A DNA stretch of 48,440 nt from Spirochaetales bacterium (GTDB lineage Bacteria; Spirochaetota; Spirochaetia; SZUA-6; RPPD01): the NCBI GenBank assembly GCA_016934415.1, contig JAFGSW010000064.1:1-48440 (forward strand). Direction: 5' to 3'. The notes beneath the pieces are model-generated. The model worked only from the letters and a program-made list of their open reading frames with translations. It did no database searches and was not told where the DNA came from. The translations under genes were made by a program, and so were the position numbers. Positions within the stretch are counted from its first letter, which is position 1; each line of letters starts with the position of its first letter. This document shows positions 1-7,285 of the stretch, piece by piece.

Positions 1-487
1 GGGGCGCGTGGATTGAAACATCGGGAAGAGTGCGCAGCGCTTCCATGACATCGGTCGCGCCCCACGCGGGGCGCGTGGATTGAAACAGAAGGAGGCGCGG
101 CAACGTGCGGAACTTATAAGGTCGCGCCCCACGCGGGGCGCGTGGATTGAAACTGTCTATCTTTTTCTGCTTTGTGATTCAATATTGGTCGCGCCCCACG
201 CGGGGCGCGTGGATTGAAACTTCCGGGTATTGCGGCCATGCCTGATATGACGCGTCGCGCCCCACGCGGGGCGCGTGGATTGAAACACGGGATTACCGGG
301 ATTTGGATTGAGGAAGCAAGGTCGCGCCCCACGCGGGGCGCGTGGATTGAAACGAATTCAACTCGACAAACTCAAAGGCGATATCGCGTCGCGCCCCACG
401 CGGGGCGCGTGGATTGAAACTCATGCTATGATACGACGATTACCTGAGCGCCGGGTCGCGCCCCACGCGGGGCGCGTAAATTGAAAC
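1..487 (+). CRISPR. Type I-C-like CRISPR array, leader-distal end
   Basis: Seven complete 33-nt repeats start at 54, 121, 188, 254, 321, 388 and 455, and a partial repeat occupies 1-19. Each begins GTCGCGCCCC, contains a GC palindrome and ends GGATTGAAAC. Spacers are 33-34 nt and all different. The palindromic repeat with an ATTGAAAC 3' end is typical of subtype I-C, where those eight bases become the crRNA 5' handle, so crRNA is read on the plus strand. The last repeat (455-487) has TAAATTGAAAC instead of TGGATTGAAAC. A degenerate last repeat marks the end far from the leader, so leader and cas genes should lie left of base 1. No cas gene is in the window. No spacer match to the rest of the window was noticed by eye. 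Confidence 0.97.
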
Positions 488-552
488 GGCTCCTGAGCCA
501 CCCAAAAAAGAATCCCGGCCGCACCGAAAGCGCCGAAAACACCCGGGCCTGG

Positions 553-766
553 CTAATCACACTCTTTTTTCGCATTCAAGTCCGCAATCTTCCGGAAGGC
601 TAACGCGGCTTCTGGCACTTCCCGTATAGACTGCGGAAAGACCGGGGAACGCTCTGGCGCCTCCTGCCGTCACATTATTCAATACAGTTTGATATGCTTC
701 CAGAAGAACAAAATTTGGAACTTTATACGTCGCTCCCCTTATGCTTGAAATGCGCGGTTCCCTGTA
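553..766 (-). pseudogene. Possible gene remnant between array and WG gene
   Basis: In the 363 bases between the array and the WG gene, the minus strand has a readable stretch without a good start. From 766 it reads like REPRISSIRGATYKVPNF. A shift of frame near 650 continues as a helix-like tail (REVPEAALAFRKIADLNAKK) ending at TAG 553-555. Without the shift it stays open to a TGA at 557-559. No ribosome-binding site or start codon is evident and a stop lies directly upstream at 767-769. I do not recognise the family. It may be a decayed gene or chance reading, and it overlaps the likely WG-gene promoter. Confidence 0.22.
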
Positions 767-773
767 CTATGAT
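745..773 (+). promoter_or_regulatory. Sigma70-type promoter of the WG-repeat gene
   Basis: TTGAAA at 745-750 and TATGAT at 768-773 are separated by 17 bases, which gives a start near 780 and a leader of about 70 bases before the ATG at 851. It is the best match upstream of the gene, found by reading alone. Confidence 0.5.
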
Positions 774-850
774 ATTGATCATCAGTGAATAGCGAATAAA
801 AAACGCGGCTTACACCTTGTACCATCATTTTTTTAGTGGAGGAACGGAAC

Positions 851-2245
851 ATGAGATGTTCTTTATGTATTTATACCATTATTTTTTTATTCTTGAATTC
901 TGTTTTAAACGCTCAAAGTGGTTTTATTGATACGACCGGCAAGATGATTATTGAATCAAATTTTGCGACAATCGCGGCCTTTTCAGAAGGTTTTGCCGCA
1001 ACCAAGATTGGAGGGAAATTCGGATATATTAATACCAACGGCAAAGTAGTTATCGAACCTCAATATGATGTTGCCGGTAGTTTCTCGGAGGGATTGGCGG
1101 TAATTAAAATTGGAAAAAAATACGGATATGCCGATACAACCGGAAAAGTAGTTATTGAACCTCAATTTGACGATGCCCGGAGTTTCTCGGAGGGATTGGC
1201 GATAGTTAAAATTGGAAAAAAAAACGGATATGCCGATACAACCGGAAAAGTAGTTATTGAACCTCAATTTGATTATGCCATAGGTTTCTCGGAAGGATTG
1301 GCAGTAGCTAGAATTGAAAGAAAATTCGGATATATAAATACAAGCGGGGAAGTGGTTATTGAACCTCAATTTGACGATGCCCGGAGTTTTTCAGAGGGAT
1401 TGGCATTTATAAAAATCGGAAAAGAATACGGGTATATTGATAAAAACGGCAAATTAGTTCTTGAACAACAATTCGGCCTATTCGGTCCGACAAAATATCA
1501 TGAAGACATGTATGATTTTTCAGCAGGATTGGCGCTTACAGAAAGTAGAGGGAAATCCGGCTATATCGATAAAACGGGCAAAATAATAATTGAACCTCGC
1601 TTTAGCGCCGCGAAGCGTTTCTCAGAGGGAATGGCGGTGGTTAAAATTGGAAAAAAATACGGATATATCGATACAACCGGTAAAGTAGTTATTGAACCTC
1701 AATTTGACGATGCCCGGAGTTTTTCAGAGGGATTGGCGGTGATTAAAATTGGAAAAAAATACGGATACATTGATAAAAACGGTAGAGTAATTATTAAGCC
1801 GATTTATGATTCTGTTTTTGAGTTTTCTAGCGGGCTGGCACAGGTGATGATTTTCAGGGAAAAAAAGAAAATAACAACTCGCGAAACTGATTTAAAAGCG
1901 GTCATTGAGTGTAATGCATACGGAAAACCGAAAAACAACGTATTGTCATATAAAGGAAAAATTATAGGAAAAAAAGAATATATCTATAACGGCAGTTATC
2001 TTGTGAAAATAAAAATTTTTGTTAATGGCAGGCTTGTTAAAACAATCAATTGCGATGAGTTTGAACGTCCGCAAGGGCCGCAATATGTAAAAGTTACCAA
2101 AGCGGGAACCATAAATACGGCTCATTACTTTTCTTCTCCTAAAGGAATTTACGAGGAAACTACGGAGTACAATAAATTTCGTGGAAATATTCCGGCCCAA
2201 ATAACAAGGTTTTACGATACCGCAAATGAGTTCGTTTATTGGTAG
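851..2245 (+). CDS. Secreted WG-repeat protein
   Basis: Predicted exported protein of 464 residues. The ATG at 851 follows GGAGG (838-842); a GTG at 836 in the same frame lacks such a site. Residues 1-20 form a signal peptide ending near LNA. About nine WG (WG_beta_rep) units of 34 residues follow from residue 24, each like GYIDTTGKVVIEPQFDDA then a FSEGLAVIKIGKK strand; the sixth is longer (about 43). The last 140 residues are a different, lysine-rich domain I do not recognise. The 102-bp DNA units are nearly identical, so they expanded recently. The gene is clearly AT-rich against its GC-rich surroundings and lies between a CRISPR array and a stray CRISPR repeat, which suggests acquisition by transfer. 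WG repeats are thought to form beta structures; no function is known for this one. Confidence 0.93.
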   Translation: MRCSLCIYTIIFLFLNSVLNAQSGFIDTTGKMIIESNFATIAAFSEGFAATKIGGKFGYINTNGKVVIEPQYDVAGSFSEGLAVIKIGKKYGYADTTGKVVIEPQFDDARSFSEGLAIVKIGKKNGYADTTGKVVIEPQFDYAIGFSEGLAVARIERKFGYINTSGEVVIEPQFDDARSFSEGLAFIKIGKEYGYIDKNGKLVLEQQFGLFGPTKYHEDMYDFSAGLALTESRGKSGYIDKTGKIIIEPRFSAAKRFSEGMAVVKIGKKYGYIDTTGKVVIEPQFDDARSFSEGLAVIKIGKKYGYIDKNGRVIIKPIYDSVFEFSSGLAQVMIFREKKKITTRETDLKAVIECNAYGKPKNNVLSYKGKIIGKKEYIYNGSYLVKIKIFVNGRLVKTINCDEFERPQGPQYVKVTKAGTINTAHYFSSPKGIYEETTEYNKFRGNIPAQITRFYDTANEFVYW

Positions 2246-2306
2246 TTGCGAACACGTCATCGGTCTCCGGGTCATGTGTAAATTTTCGGCGTCCAAGAAC
2301 GCCATG

Positions 2307-2407
2307 GTTTCGCCCCAAGAATATGCATGGATTGGAGCATGCGAATAGCGTGCCTGTCCATGCGCTCAATTCCTGTCGCGCCCCACGCGGGGCGCGTGGA
2401 TTGAAAC
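2307..2407 (+). CRISPR. Stray CRISPR repeat with decayed partner
   Basis: A perfect copy of the array repeat sits at 2375-2407, almost 1.9 kb beyond the array. Upstream, 2307-2338 begins GTTTCGCCCCA and ends TGGATTGGAGC. It resembles the two ends of the repeat with the central palindrome destroyed (about 19 of 33 positions with one gap). The 36 bases between them (2339-2374) are close to the spacer length. This looks like a decayed-repeat / spacer / intact-repeat unit. The intact repeat is certain; the decayed one is an inference. Confidence 0.75.
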
Positions 2408-2496
2408 TCACTGTATTTCACCGCTCGACCTCGCTCTTGGTCGCACTCAACCCAACGCCATCCCCCCCCCGCCCCACGCCACCTGCAAGTCACTGC

Positions 2497-2701
2497 TTGC
2501 TTTTATCAGTTCAGCGTCCGTTTTCATCTGTTTTTCGAACGCCAACTTGTTTTCCAGCGCCTGTTTTCATCATTCCAGTGTGCGCAGGCATGAGGAAATC
2601 GAACGCAGCCTTTCTTCCAAGACCTGAATCGTATCGTTCAACGAACGCCAAATGGAATTCCATCGAAATTCAGCGCGTGTTCGCCGTACGACGGACCCGC
2701 G
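2497..2701 (-). pseudogene. Possible coiled-coil gene remnant
   Basis: The minus strand is open from 2701 and reads like a coiled coil (SLNDTIQVLEERLRSISS). It is broken by two adjacent TGA codons (2567-2572), then reads on in the same frame as ALENKLAFEKQMKTDAELIK. The heptad-like pattern either side of the double stop suggests a dead coding region, but there is no start signal. On the plus strand the same DNA shows AACGCC-type words recurring every 30-60 bases. Low confidence. Confidence 0.25.
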
Positions 2702-2927
2702 TCAACGCGCGCCTGACGTCAGTCATCGCTTGAACGCTTCAAGTCAACGCCCGTATTCGGCTGGAAAGCGAACGCCGGCCTGCGGGTGACGCCGGTCCCC
2801 GCCCCGGCGGGAGCCGGGCTCATCGGGTCGGCGCCGGTTTTCTTGTTTTTCACGCTTTTTTTCTCTTGGCCGCTTGTTGTTCTTCCCCGGGAGGCGCCGG
2901 TGCGCCGGATTGTGATATATGAAAATG

Positions 2928-2957
2928 AAGGCGCGCCGCCCGCGGGCGGCGCGCCTT
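2928..2957 (-). terminator. GC-rich hairpin terminator
   Basis: A perfect 12-bp-arm palindrome occupies 2930-2955 (GGCGCGCCGCCC and its complement) with T-rich DNA on both sides. It lies just beyond the end of the pseudogene at 2969-3545, so it may serve the minus strand, or both. A second GC-rich inverted region followed by TTTTCTTGTTTTT lies at about 2790-2850. Confidence 0.6.
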
Positions 2958-2968
2958 TCTTGTTTTCG

Positions 2969-3545
2969 TCAGGCGGAAGGCGCCTGTTCTTTTCTTTTCC
3001 CCGCGTTTCTGTAAACAATGGACAGGTTGTACCCGGCCGCGCCGGTCGGATTGTCGGCGCGCAGTTCCCGTCCCGCCTCGTTGATCGCCTTGAGGCCGGT
3101 AAAAAGCAAGCCCTTTTCATAATGAAACTGTTTTACCGCGTCCGGGAGATTCTTGAGACGCCGTACTTCCTGTTCCGCGTCTATGGCTATGATCTCCCCG
3201 GCCAATGAGCGCCCCTCCTCGATCAGGTTTGCCAGGTTGGCGCCGTGCAGGCTGCCGGAGTCGGCTTCCGCCGGCTTCACCATCCGTTCCAAGAGGCTCA
3301 CCACGGCCGGCGCGCTTTTGGCGTTCCCGATCCGGAGCAAGCCCTCCGGAATCTTCTTTCCCATGCGGCCTGCCCTGAAGGCTCGATTGACCACCGACCG
3401 CCGCCGCGGACACCTCGTTCAGGTACCCGTTCGGCAGCAGCCCGGCCGGGGCCGGCCCGTCCTATTCGGCCAGGTCCAGCGTGTACCCGGCCCGGTTGCG
3501 TGACCCGATCTCGGTCACTTGATCTTTTGCCATTTCCGTAATCAT
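2969..3545 (-). pseudogene. Pseudogene of unknown family (amber codon plus frameshift)
   Basis: A strong start site (AGGAGG, then ATG at 3545) opens a frame beginning MITEMAKDQVTEIGSRN. It hits TAG at 3462-3464 after 27 codons and continues open in the same frame to beyond 3413. The sequence then shifts frame and runs cleanly to the stop at 2969, with a convincing protein tail (KIPEGLLRIGNAKSAPAVV, later GYNLSIVYRNAGK). The full product would have been about 190 residues, mostly helical. I do not recognise the family. The intact translation start with two downstream lesions says the decay is recent. A hairpin follows at 2930-2955. Confidence 0.65.
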
Positions 3546-3759
3546 GTTTTTCCTCCTGAAAAATTTTGGCAAAAGGTTTTTTTTTATCATCACTGTTTTC
3601 AACTACGGATGAAAAAGATGGGGAAGATTGGAAAAGAGCAAATCAGTGAGTCAGGCTAGGGTACGGCAGGCATCTCGCCCGCCATAGAGAGAATGCAATA
3701 GAGAGCGGGATGTACCCGACAAACGCGCCAACACGTTGTTTCTTGCGGCGGATCCACTC

Positions 3760-3784
3760 TACGGCGGGCGGGACGCCCGCCGTA
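3760..3784. repeat. Intergenic palindrome
   Basis: A perfect hairpin (TACGGCGGGCG, loop GGA, then complement) lies in the non-coding stretch 3546-3827. Bases before it (from about 3655) hold a degraded, similar GGTACGGCAGGC...GCCCGCC arrangement. There is no T tract. It is probably a repetitive extragenic palindrome; nothing else is seen in this stretch. Confidence 0.5.
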
Positions 3785-3819
3785 CCATGATTCGCGCCAT
3801 ACATTTTATCCTCCCCTCC

Positions 3820-4040
<221 letters not shown>

Positions 4041-4158
4041 AAATATATATCCCGACCGGGATCGAGTTCCAAGCGTTTTCGTTCTTCCGGTCTTTGCGAG
4101 TCCGGGTCGAGAGCATCAGTCTCGGCAGTACCGCGCAACCGCTAAGGCCAGCGGCATC

Positions 4159-4770
4159 TCATGGAACGGCAACGGGTGCCGTCATTTTGAAGCGCACATC
4201 GGCGGGCGCCATGGGGAATCTTTCATTAGCCTGGTCCCAAACGTATACCACGAATCCCGCCTCGCCGCCCGTAAAACTCGCATCATTGAAGGAGACGACG
4301 ACGTTTCCGTTTATAGTAAGCGTGAAATTATTCGGAATGGTTTGCGTTACACTGATTTCGTTCAGGGCGCCGAGGCCGGTGTTAATAAATGATGAGGTGG
4401 TCCACCCTATGATAGGGTTGTAAACTCCCGACTCCTTTTTTTGAATAGTATAGTATCCGTCCGCTGTAATCATTATCCTGTAAAAATTCTCCAAGTCCGC
4501 GGCACAGAAAAAAAGGCCGAATCCTGCGCTCAGCGCGCCCGACACTTTTTCAACCTGCACAGTCACCGTCGTCATCGGCGTCTCAAGCGAAGACGGATAG
4601 GAGTTGACGAATAAGGTATCCCAATTGTGCCAATCATTGGTCGAAAACTGGATGGATCCATTCCCATCCGGCAGCCAGAGGATTGTTGAGACCGGAAGGG
4701 GATTACCACAACCGATTAGTAAGAATAACGCGAGAATCAGTCCACATAGACCAATCAAATTTCTTTTCAT
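4159..4770 (-). CDS. Hypothetical lipoprotein, possible beta-sandwich fold
   Basis: A 203-residue predicted lipoprotein. The ATG at 4770 follows GGAGGAGAT. The N-terminus is a lysine/arginine start, a hydrophobic stretch and a lipobox (LFLLIGC, Cys 21), so it is probably anchored in a membrane facing the periplasm or surface. The mature part has strand-like stretches (NFYRIMITADGYYTIQKK, FTLTINGNVVVSFND, GGEAGFVVYVW) that resemble the concanavalin-A-like domains of sugar-binding or hydrolase accessory proteins. That fold is my inference; no catalytic residues are claimed. It lies upstream, in the same direction, of the tonB fragment, and about 380 bases downstream of the intact tonB. Confidence 0.85.
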   Translation of the reverse strand: MKRNLIGLCGLILALFLLIGCGNPLPVSTILWLPDGNGSIQFSTNDWHNWDTLFVNSYPSSLETPMTTVTVQVEKVSGALSAGFGLFFCAADLENFYRIMITADGYYTIQKKESGVYNPIIGWTTSSFINTGLGALNEISVTQTIPNNFTLTINGNVVVSFNDASFTGGEAGFVVYVWDQANERFPMAPADVRFKMTAPVAVP

Positions 4771-5148
4771 ATCTCCTCCAGTATAAAATAGTAGACACTA
4801 GTGACTATCATTCATGGTTTTGATCAGTTTTTGAATTTACATCGCTTAAAGTATTCGTGTCAAGCGACCAATAAGTACTCACACAGAGATTCCCTCGCTT
4901 TTCATTATCCTCTGTTTTCTCATAATTGAATTCCCTCAATTAAAATCTAGCGAGCTAAAAAAAAGCTCCGACGTTCTTGCGTTCAAATCTCAAACATAAG
5001 ACACGATGAAAAAGATGGCTGTGTCCGCCGTGAACGAAAAGCCGGAGATTCGCACACACGATTCTCAATCTTCCTTGATACGAATCTTCCTCATCTTCCC
5101 CATCCGTAGTCCTAAGACTTCCCCATCTTCCTCATCTTCCCCCATCTC
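4771..5148. other. Non-coding stretch
   Basis: The 378 bases between the tonB stop and the lipoprotein are AT-richer than the genes. TCTTCC(T/C)CATC words recur four times at 5080-5145, and a GATGAAAAAGATGG word is shared with 3608-3621 near the tonB fragment. The duplication may therefore have carried some flank. No convincing terminator, RNA or gene is visible. Confidence 0.5.
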
Positions 5149-5952
5149 CTACTTAAGCTCGATGTAGTACGTGATCGTCCCCCGCACCGCCCGCGTGCCC
5201 GCGCCGCGGGAGTACTTCCAGCGGGAGACGGCCCCGGCCACGGCCGCGTCCACGTCGGGGTAGCCGGAGGAGACCGCCACGCCCCGCACGATGACCAGGC
5301 CGTCGGCGTTCAGCTCCACCGCCAGCCCCACCGTGAGGCGCAGACCCTGCTCGCTCACCCAGCGGGGGATCGCCGGGGCGGCCTGGAAGAGGAGCTCGCG
5401 CGCGGCCCGGTCCTCCCAGTCGGCGTTCGCCCGCGGACCGCCGCCCGCTTTCATTTCGCCTCCCCCGCCGGCCGCGGTTTCGGTCGAGTCGTCCCGGGCG
5501 TTCGCCAGCGCCCGGTCGAGGCGGGACAGGCTCCCCTTGTCGAGCCGGGAGGGCGGCGCGGACGGCGCCTCGTTCTTCCCGGCCGGGACCGGCTCGCGGA
5601 TGTCCCCGGTTTTCTCGGCCGCTATTATGTTCTTGTCCGCCTTGGTTATGCCCGAAACGGCCGCGGCCTTTTTAGGAGCCGGTGTGCGTCTCTCGGGCGT
5701 CGGTTTCACCGGCGGCGCCGGGTCCGGCGACGGCGTCGCGTCGCTCTTCGGGCCCGACGGCGCCCGCGGCAGGTCGCTCTCGATGTTGATCGAGATCATT
5801 CCGATGCGCTCCTCGGACGGCGCCCCGCCCGCGGCGGCGATGATCACGAGCGCGAGAAGGAGCGCGGCGTGCGCGGCGAGCGACGCGAGCGCGCTCCTCA
5901 TGAGCCGCCGGCGGTCCTGGGCGGCTCGCGCATCACGAACGACGGGCTTCAT
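5149..5952 (-). CDS. tonB: TonB-family energy transducer
   Basis: A protein of 267 residues that would pass proton-motive force from ExbB/ExbD to an outer-membrane partner. Seen: a basic N-terminus, one membrane anchor (HAALLLALVIIAAAGG), a long Pro/Ala/Lys-rich periplasmic linker, and a C-terminal TonB domain (LTVGLAVELNADGLVIVRGV, VSRWKYSRGAG, GTITYYIEL). I chose the ATG at 5952, with GGAG 8 bases upstream. A GTG at 5961 overlapping the exbD stop as GTGA would add three residues. It is the last gene of the exbB-exbD-tonB set. Its 3' end has been copied to 3820-4040. Confidence 0.92.
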   Translation of the reverse strand: MKPVVRDARAAQDRRRLMRSALASLAAHAALLLALVIIAAAGGAPSEERIGMISINIESDLPRAPSGPKSDATPSPDPAPPVKPTPERRTPAPKKAAAVSGITKADKNIIAAEKTGDIREPVPAGKNEAPSAPPSRLDKGSLSRLDRALANARDDSTETAAGGGGEMKAGGGPRANADWEDRAARELLFQAAPAIPRWVSEQGLRLTVGLAVELNADGLVIVRGVAVSSGYPDVDAAVAGAVSRWKYSRGAGTRAVRGTITYYIELK

Positions 5953-5957
5953 CGTCT

Positions 5958-6377
5958 TCACTCCGCCGGCGGCCGGGTTTTCAGGTTGGCCGCCTTGAAG
6001 CCGTTGCGGCGCAGCGCGTCCAGCACCCCGACCATGAGGGTGTAGGAGGCCCTCCCGTCGCCCTCGATGACGACGCCCCTGGCGTCGGCTTTCGTCCCGG
6101 CCGCGGCTTCGCCCAGCGCGGTGGAAAGGGTATTGAGATTATAGCGGCGGCTCCTGTCGCCGTTCAGGTAGATCTCGTTCGGTGAAATCACCGTCACGGT
6201 CAGCTTGGCCGTGGTCACCTGCTCGGCGGTGGTCGCGGTCGGCAGGAGCACGGGGATGCCGGCGGCGATGGTGAGCGCGTTCACCACCATGAAGAAGATG
6301 ATGAGCTGGAAGACCACGTCGATCATGGGCACGAAATTGAGTCCCGCGTCGGGGGACATCCGTCTTCTGAACTTCAT
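5958..6377 (-). CDS. exbD: ExbD/TolR biopolymer transport protein
   Basis: 139 residues, normal length for the family. One N-terminal transmembrane helix holds the conserved aspartate used in proton flow (FVPMIDVVFQLIIFFM, Asp20), followed by a periplasmic domain ending YTLMVGVLDALRRNGFKAA. It forms the stator with ExbB and energises TonB. Its start overlaps the end of exbB by four bases (ATGA), and its stop nearly touches tonB, so the three are translated together. ExbD and TolR cannot be told apart by sequence alone; the tonB neighbour favours ExbD. Confidence 0.95.
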   Translation of the reverse strand: MKFRRRMSPDAGLNFVPMIDVVFQLIIFFMVVNALTIAAGIPVLLPTATTAEQVTTAKLTVTVISPNEIYLNGDRSRRYNLNTLSTALGEAAAGTKADARGVVIEGDGRASYTLMVGVLDALRRNGFKAANLKTRPPAE

Positions 6378-6988
6378 TCCTTGCCCTCCGTCAGAAGCAG
6401 CACCATCGCGTTCACCCGGTTCTCGAGCCGGATGACGATGTGGTTCACCTTGGCCACCAGATAGTTGTAGAAGATGACGGCCGGCAGCGCGACGATGATG
6501 CCCGCGGCGGTGGTCAGGAGCGCCACCGAGATGTTGCCGGCCAGCAGGGCGGGATCCGAGCCCACGCCCGCCATGTCGTGCATGATGTTAAACGCCCCGA
6601 TGTTGCCGATGACCGTGCCCAACAGCCCGAGGAGGGGCGCGATGTTGGCGATGGTGCCCAGGGTGGAGAGGTTGCGCTCCAGGCGGGGGATCTCCAGGGC
6701 GGCCGCGTCCGTCACCGCGTCCTTCATGATCTGCGGTCCGTACTTCTTGTGCTCAATCCCCACCTTGAGCAGATTGGTGACGGGCGACGGGTTCGACTCG
6801 CAGATGGCCAGGGCCTCGTCGTAGTGGCGCTTCTCCATGGTCGCCTTGAGCCGGTTGATCATCTTGTCCTCGTCGACCTTGATCTTCCGGAAATAGAGCA
6901 GGCGCTCGATGATGATCGCGAACGCCACGATCGAAAGCGGCAGGATCAGGTACATGATGACGCCGCCCTTGTTGATCAGTTCAAGCAT
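6374..6988 (-). CDS. exbB: ExbB/TolQ/MotA proton channel protein
   Basis: 204 residues. A first membrane helix (VIMYLILPLSIVAFAIIIERL) is followed by a cytoplasmic segment with helical charged repeats. Two more helices form the family signature (LGTIANIAPLLGLLGTVIGNIGAF and SVALLTTAAGIIVALPAVIFYNYL). It pairs with ExbD as an inner-membrane proton channel. The start ATG at 6988 follows GGAGG at 6994-6998. A perfect 18-bp-arm hairpin stands just before that site (7001-7039) and may influence translation or mark the end of the upstream transcript. Confidence 0.95.
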   Translation of the reverse strand: MLELINKGGVIMYLILPLSIVAFAIIIERLLYFRKIKVDEDKMINRLKATMEKRHYDEALAICESNPSPVTNLLKVGIEHKKYGPQIMKDAVTDAAALEIPRLERNLSTLGTIANIAPLLGLLGTVIGNIGAFNIMHDMAGVGSDPALLAGNISVALLTTAAGIIVALPAVIFYNYLVAKVNHIVIRLENRVNAMVLLLTEGKE

Positions 6989-7000
6989 GATGGCCTCCTA

Positions 7001-7039
7001 CTGAATTCCTGAAAGGGTTTCACCCTTTCAGGAATTCAG
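7001..7039. repeat. Long perfect hairpin upstream of exbB
   Basis: CTGAATTCCTGAAAGGGT is followed by loop TTC and its exact complement. It ends 12 bases before the exbB start codon on the minus strand. On the plus strand it is followed by TTAAAAAAAT, so there is no T tract downstream in either direction. Confidence 0.75.
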
Positions 7040-7241
7040 TTAAAAAAATAAAGGATGCGTCCCGTCCGATGCGGATACGCTCGGCACTCACAGTGCACGA
7101 CGGCGGAAAAGCCGAATCCAAAAGTGATGGAAAACTCGAATTCGTCGTTCCTCTTCGGTGGTACCTGTCCTGAGTCGTTCGAAGGGAACCACGACCCGCT
7201 ATCTTCCATCCAAAAAATCCTCACCTCTCCCTCCCCCCTAC

Positions 7242-7285
7242 ATAAATTTTCTGAAAAACCGCACTGGGTTTTTCAGAAAATTTAT
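7242..7285. repeat. Long perfect hairpin at the barrel-gene stop codon
   Basis: ATAAATTTTCTGAAAAACC (7242-7260), loop GCACTG, and its exact complement (7267-7285). The stem includes the stop codon of the outer-membrane protein gene. It has no T tract but would block 3' exonucleases or end transcription. Bases 7040-7241 between the two hairpins hold no gene that I can support. Confidence 0.75.

Noticed and set aside
114..417. Open frames across the CRISPR array on both strands
   Set aside because: They are translations of the repeats (RAPRGAR, STRPAWGA types), not genes.
2440..2465. A GTCGCACTC word 32 bases after the stray CRISPR repeat, at about spacer distance
   Set aside because: Only the first five bases match the repeat; no palindrome and no ATTGAAAC end.
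2239..3503. Plus-strand frames of 116-164 codons over 2239-3503
   Set aside because: Arg/Pro-rich shadow reading in GC-rich DNA, no ribosome-binding sites, and antisense to the pseudogene and remnants.
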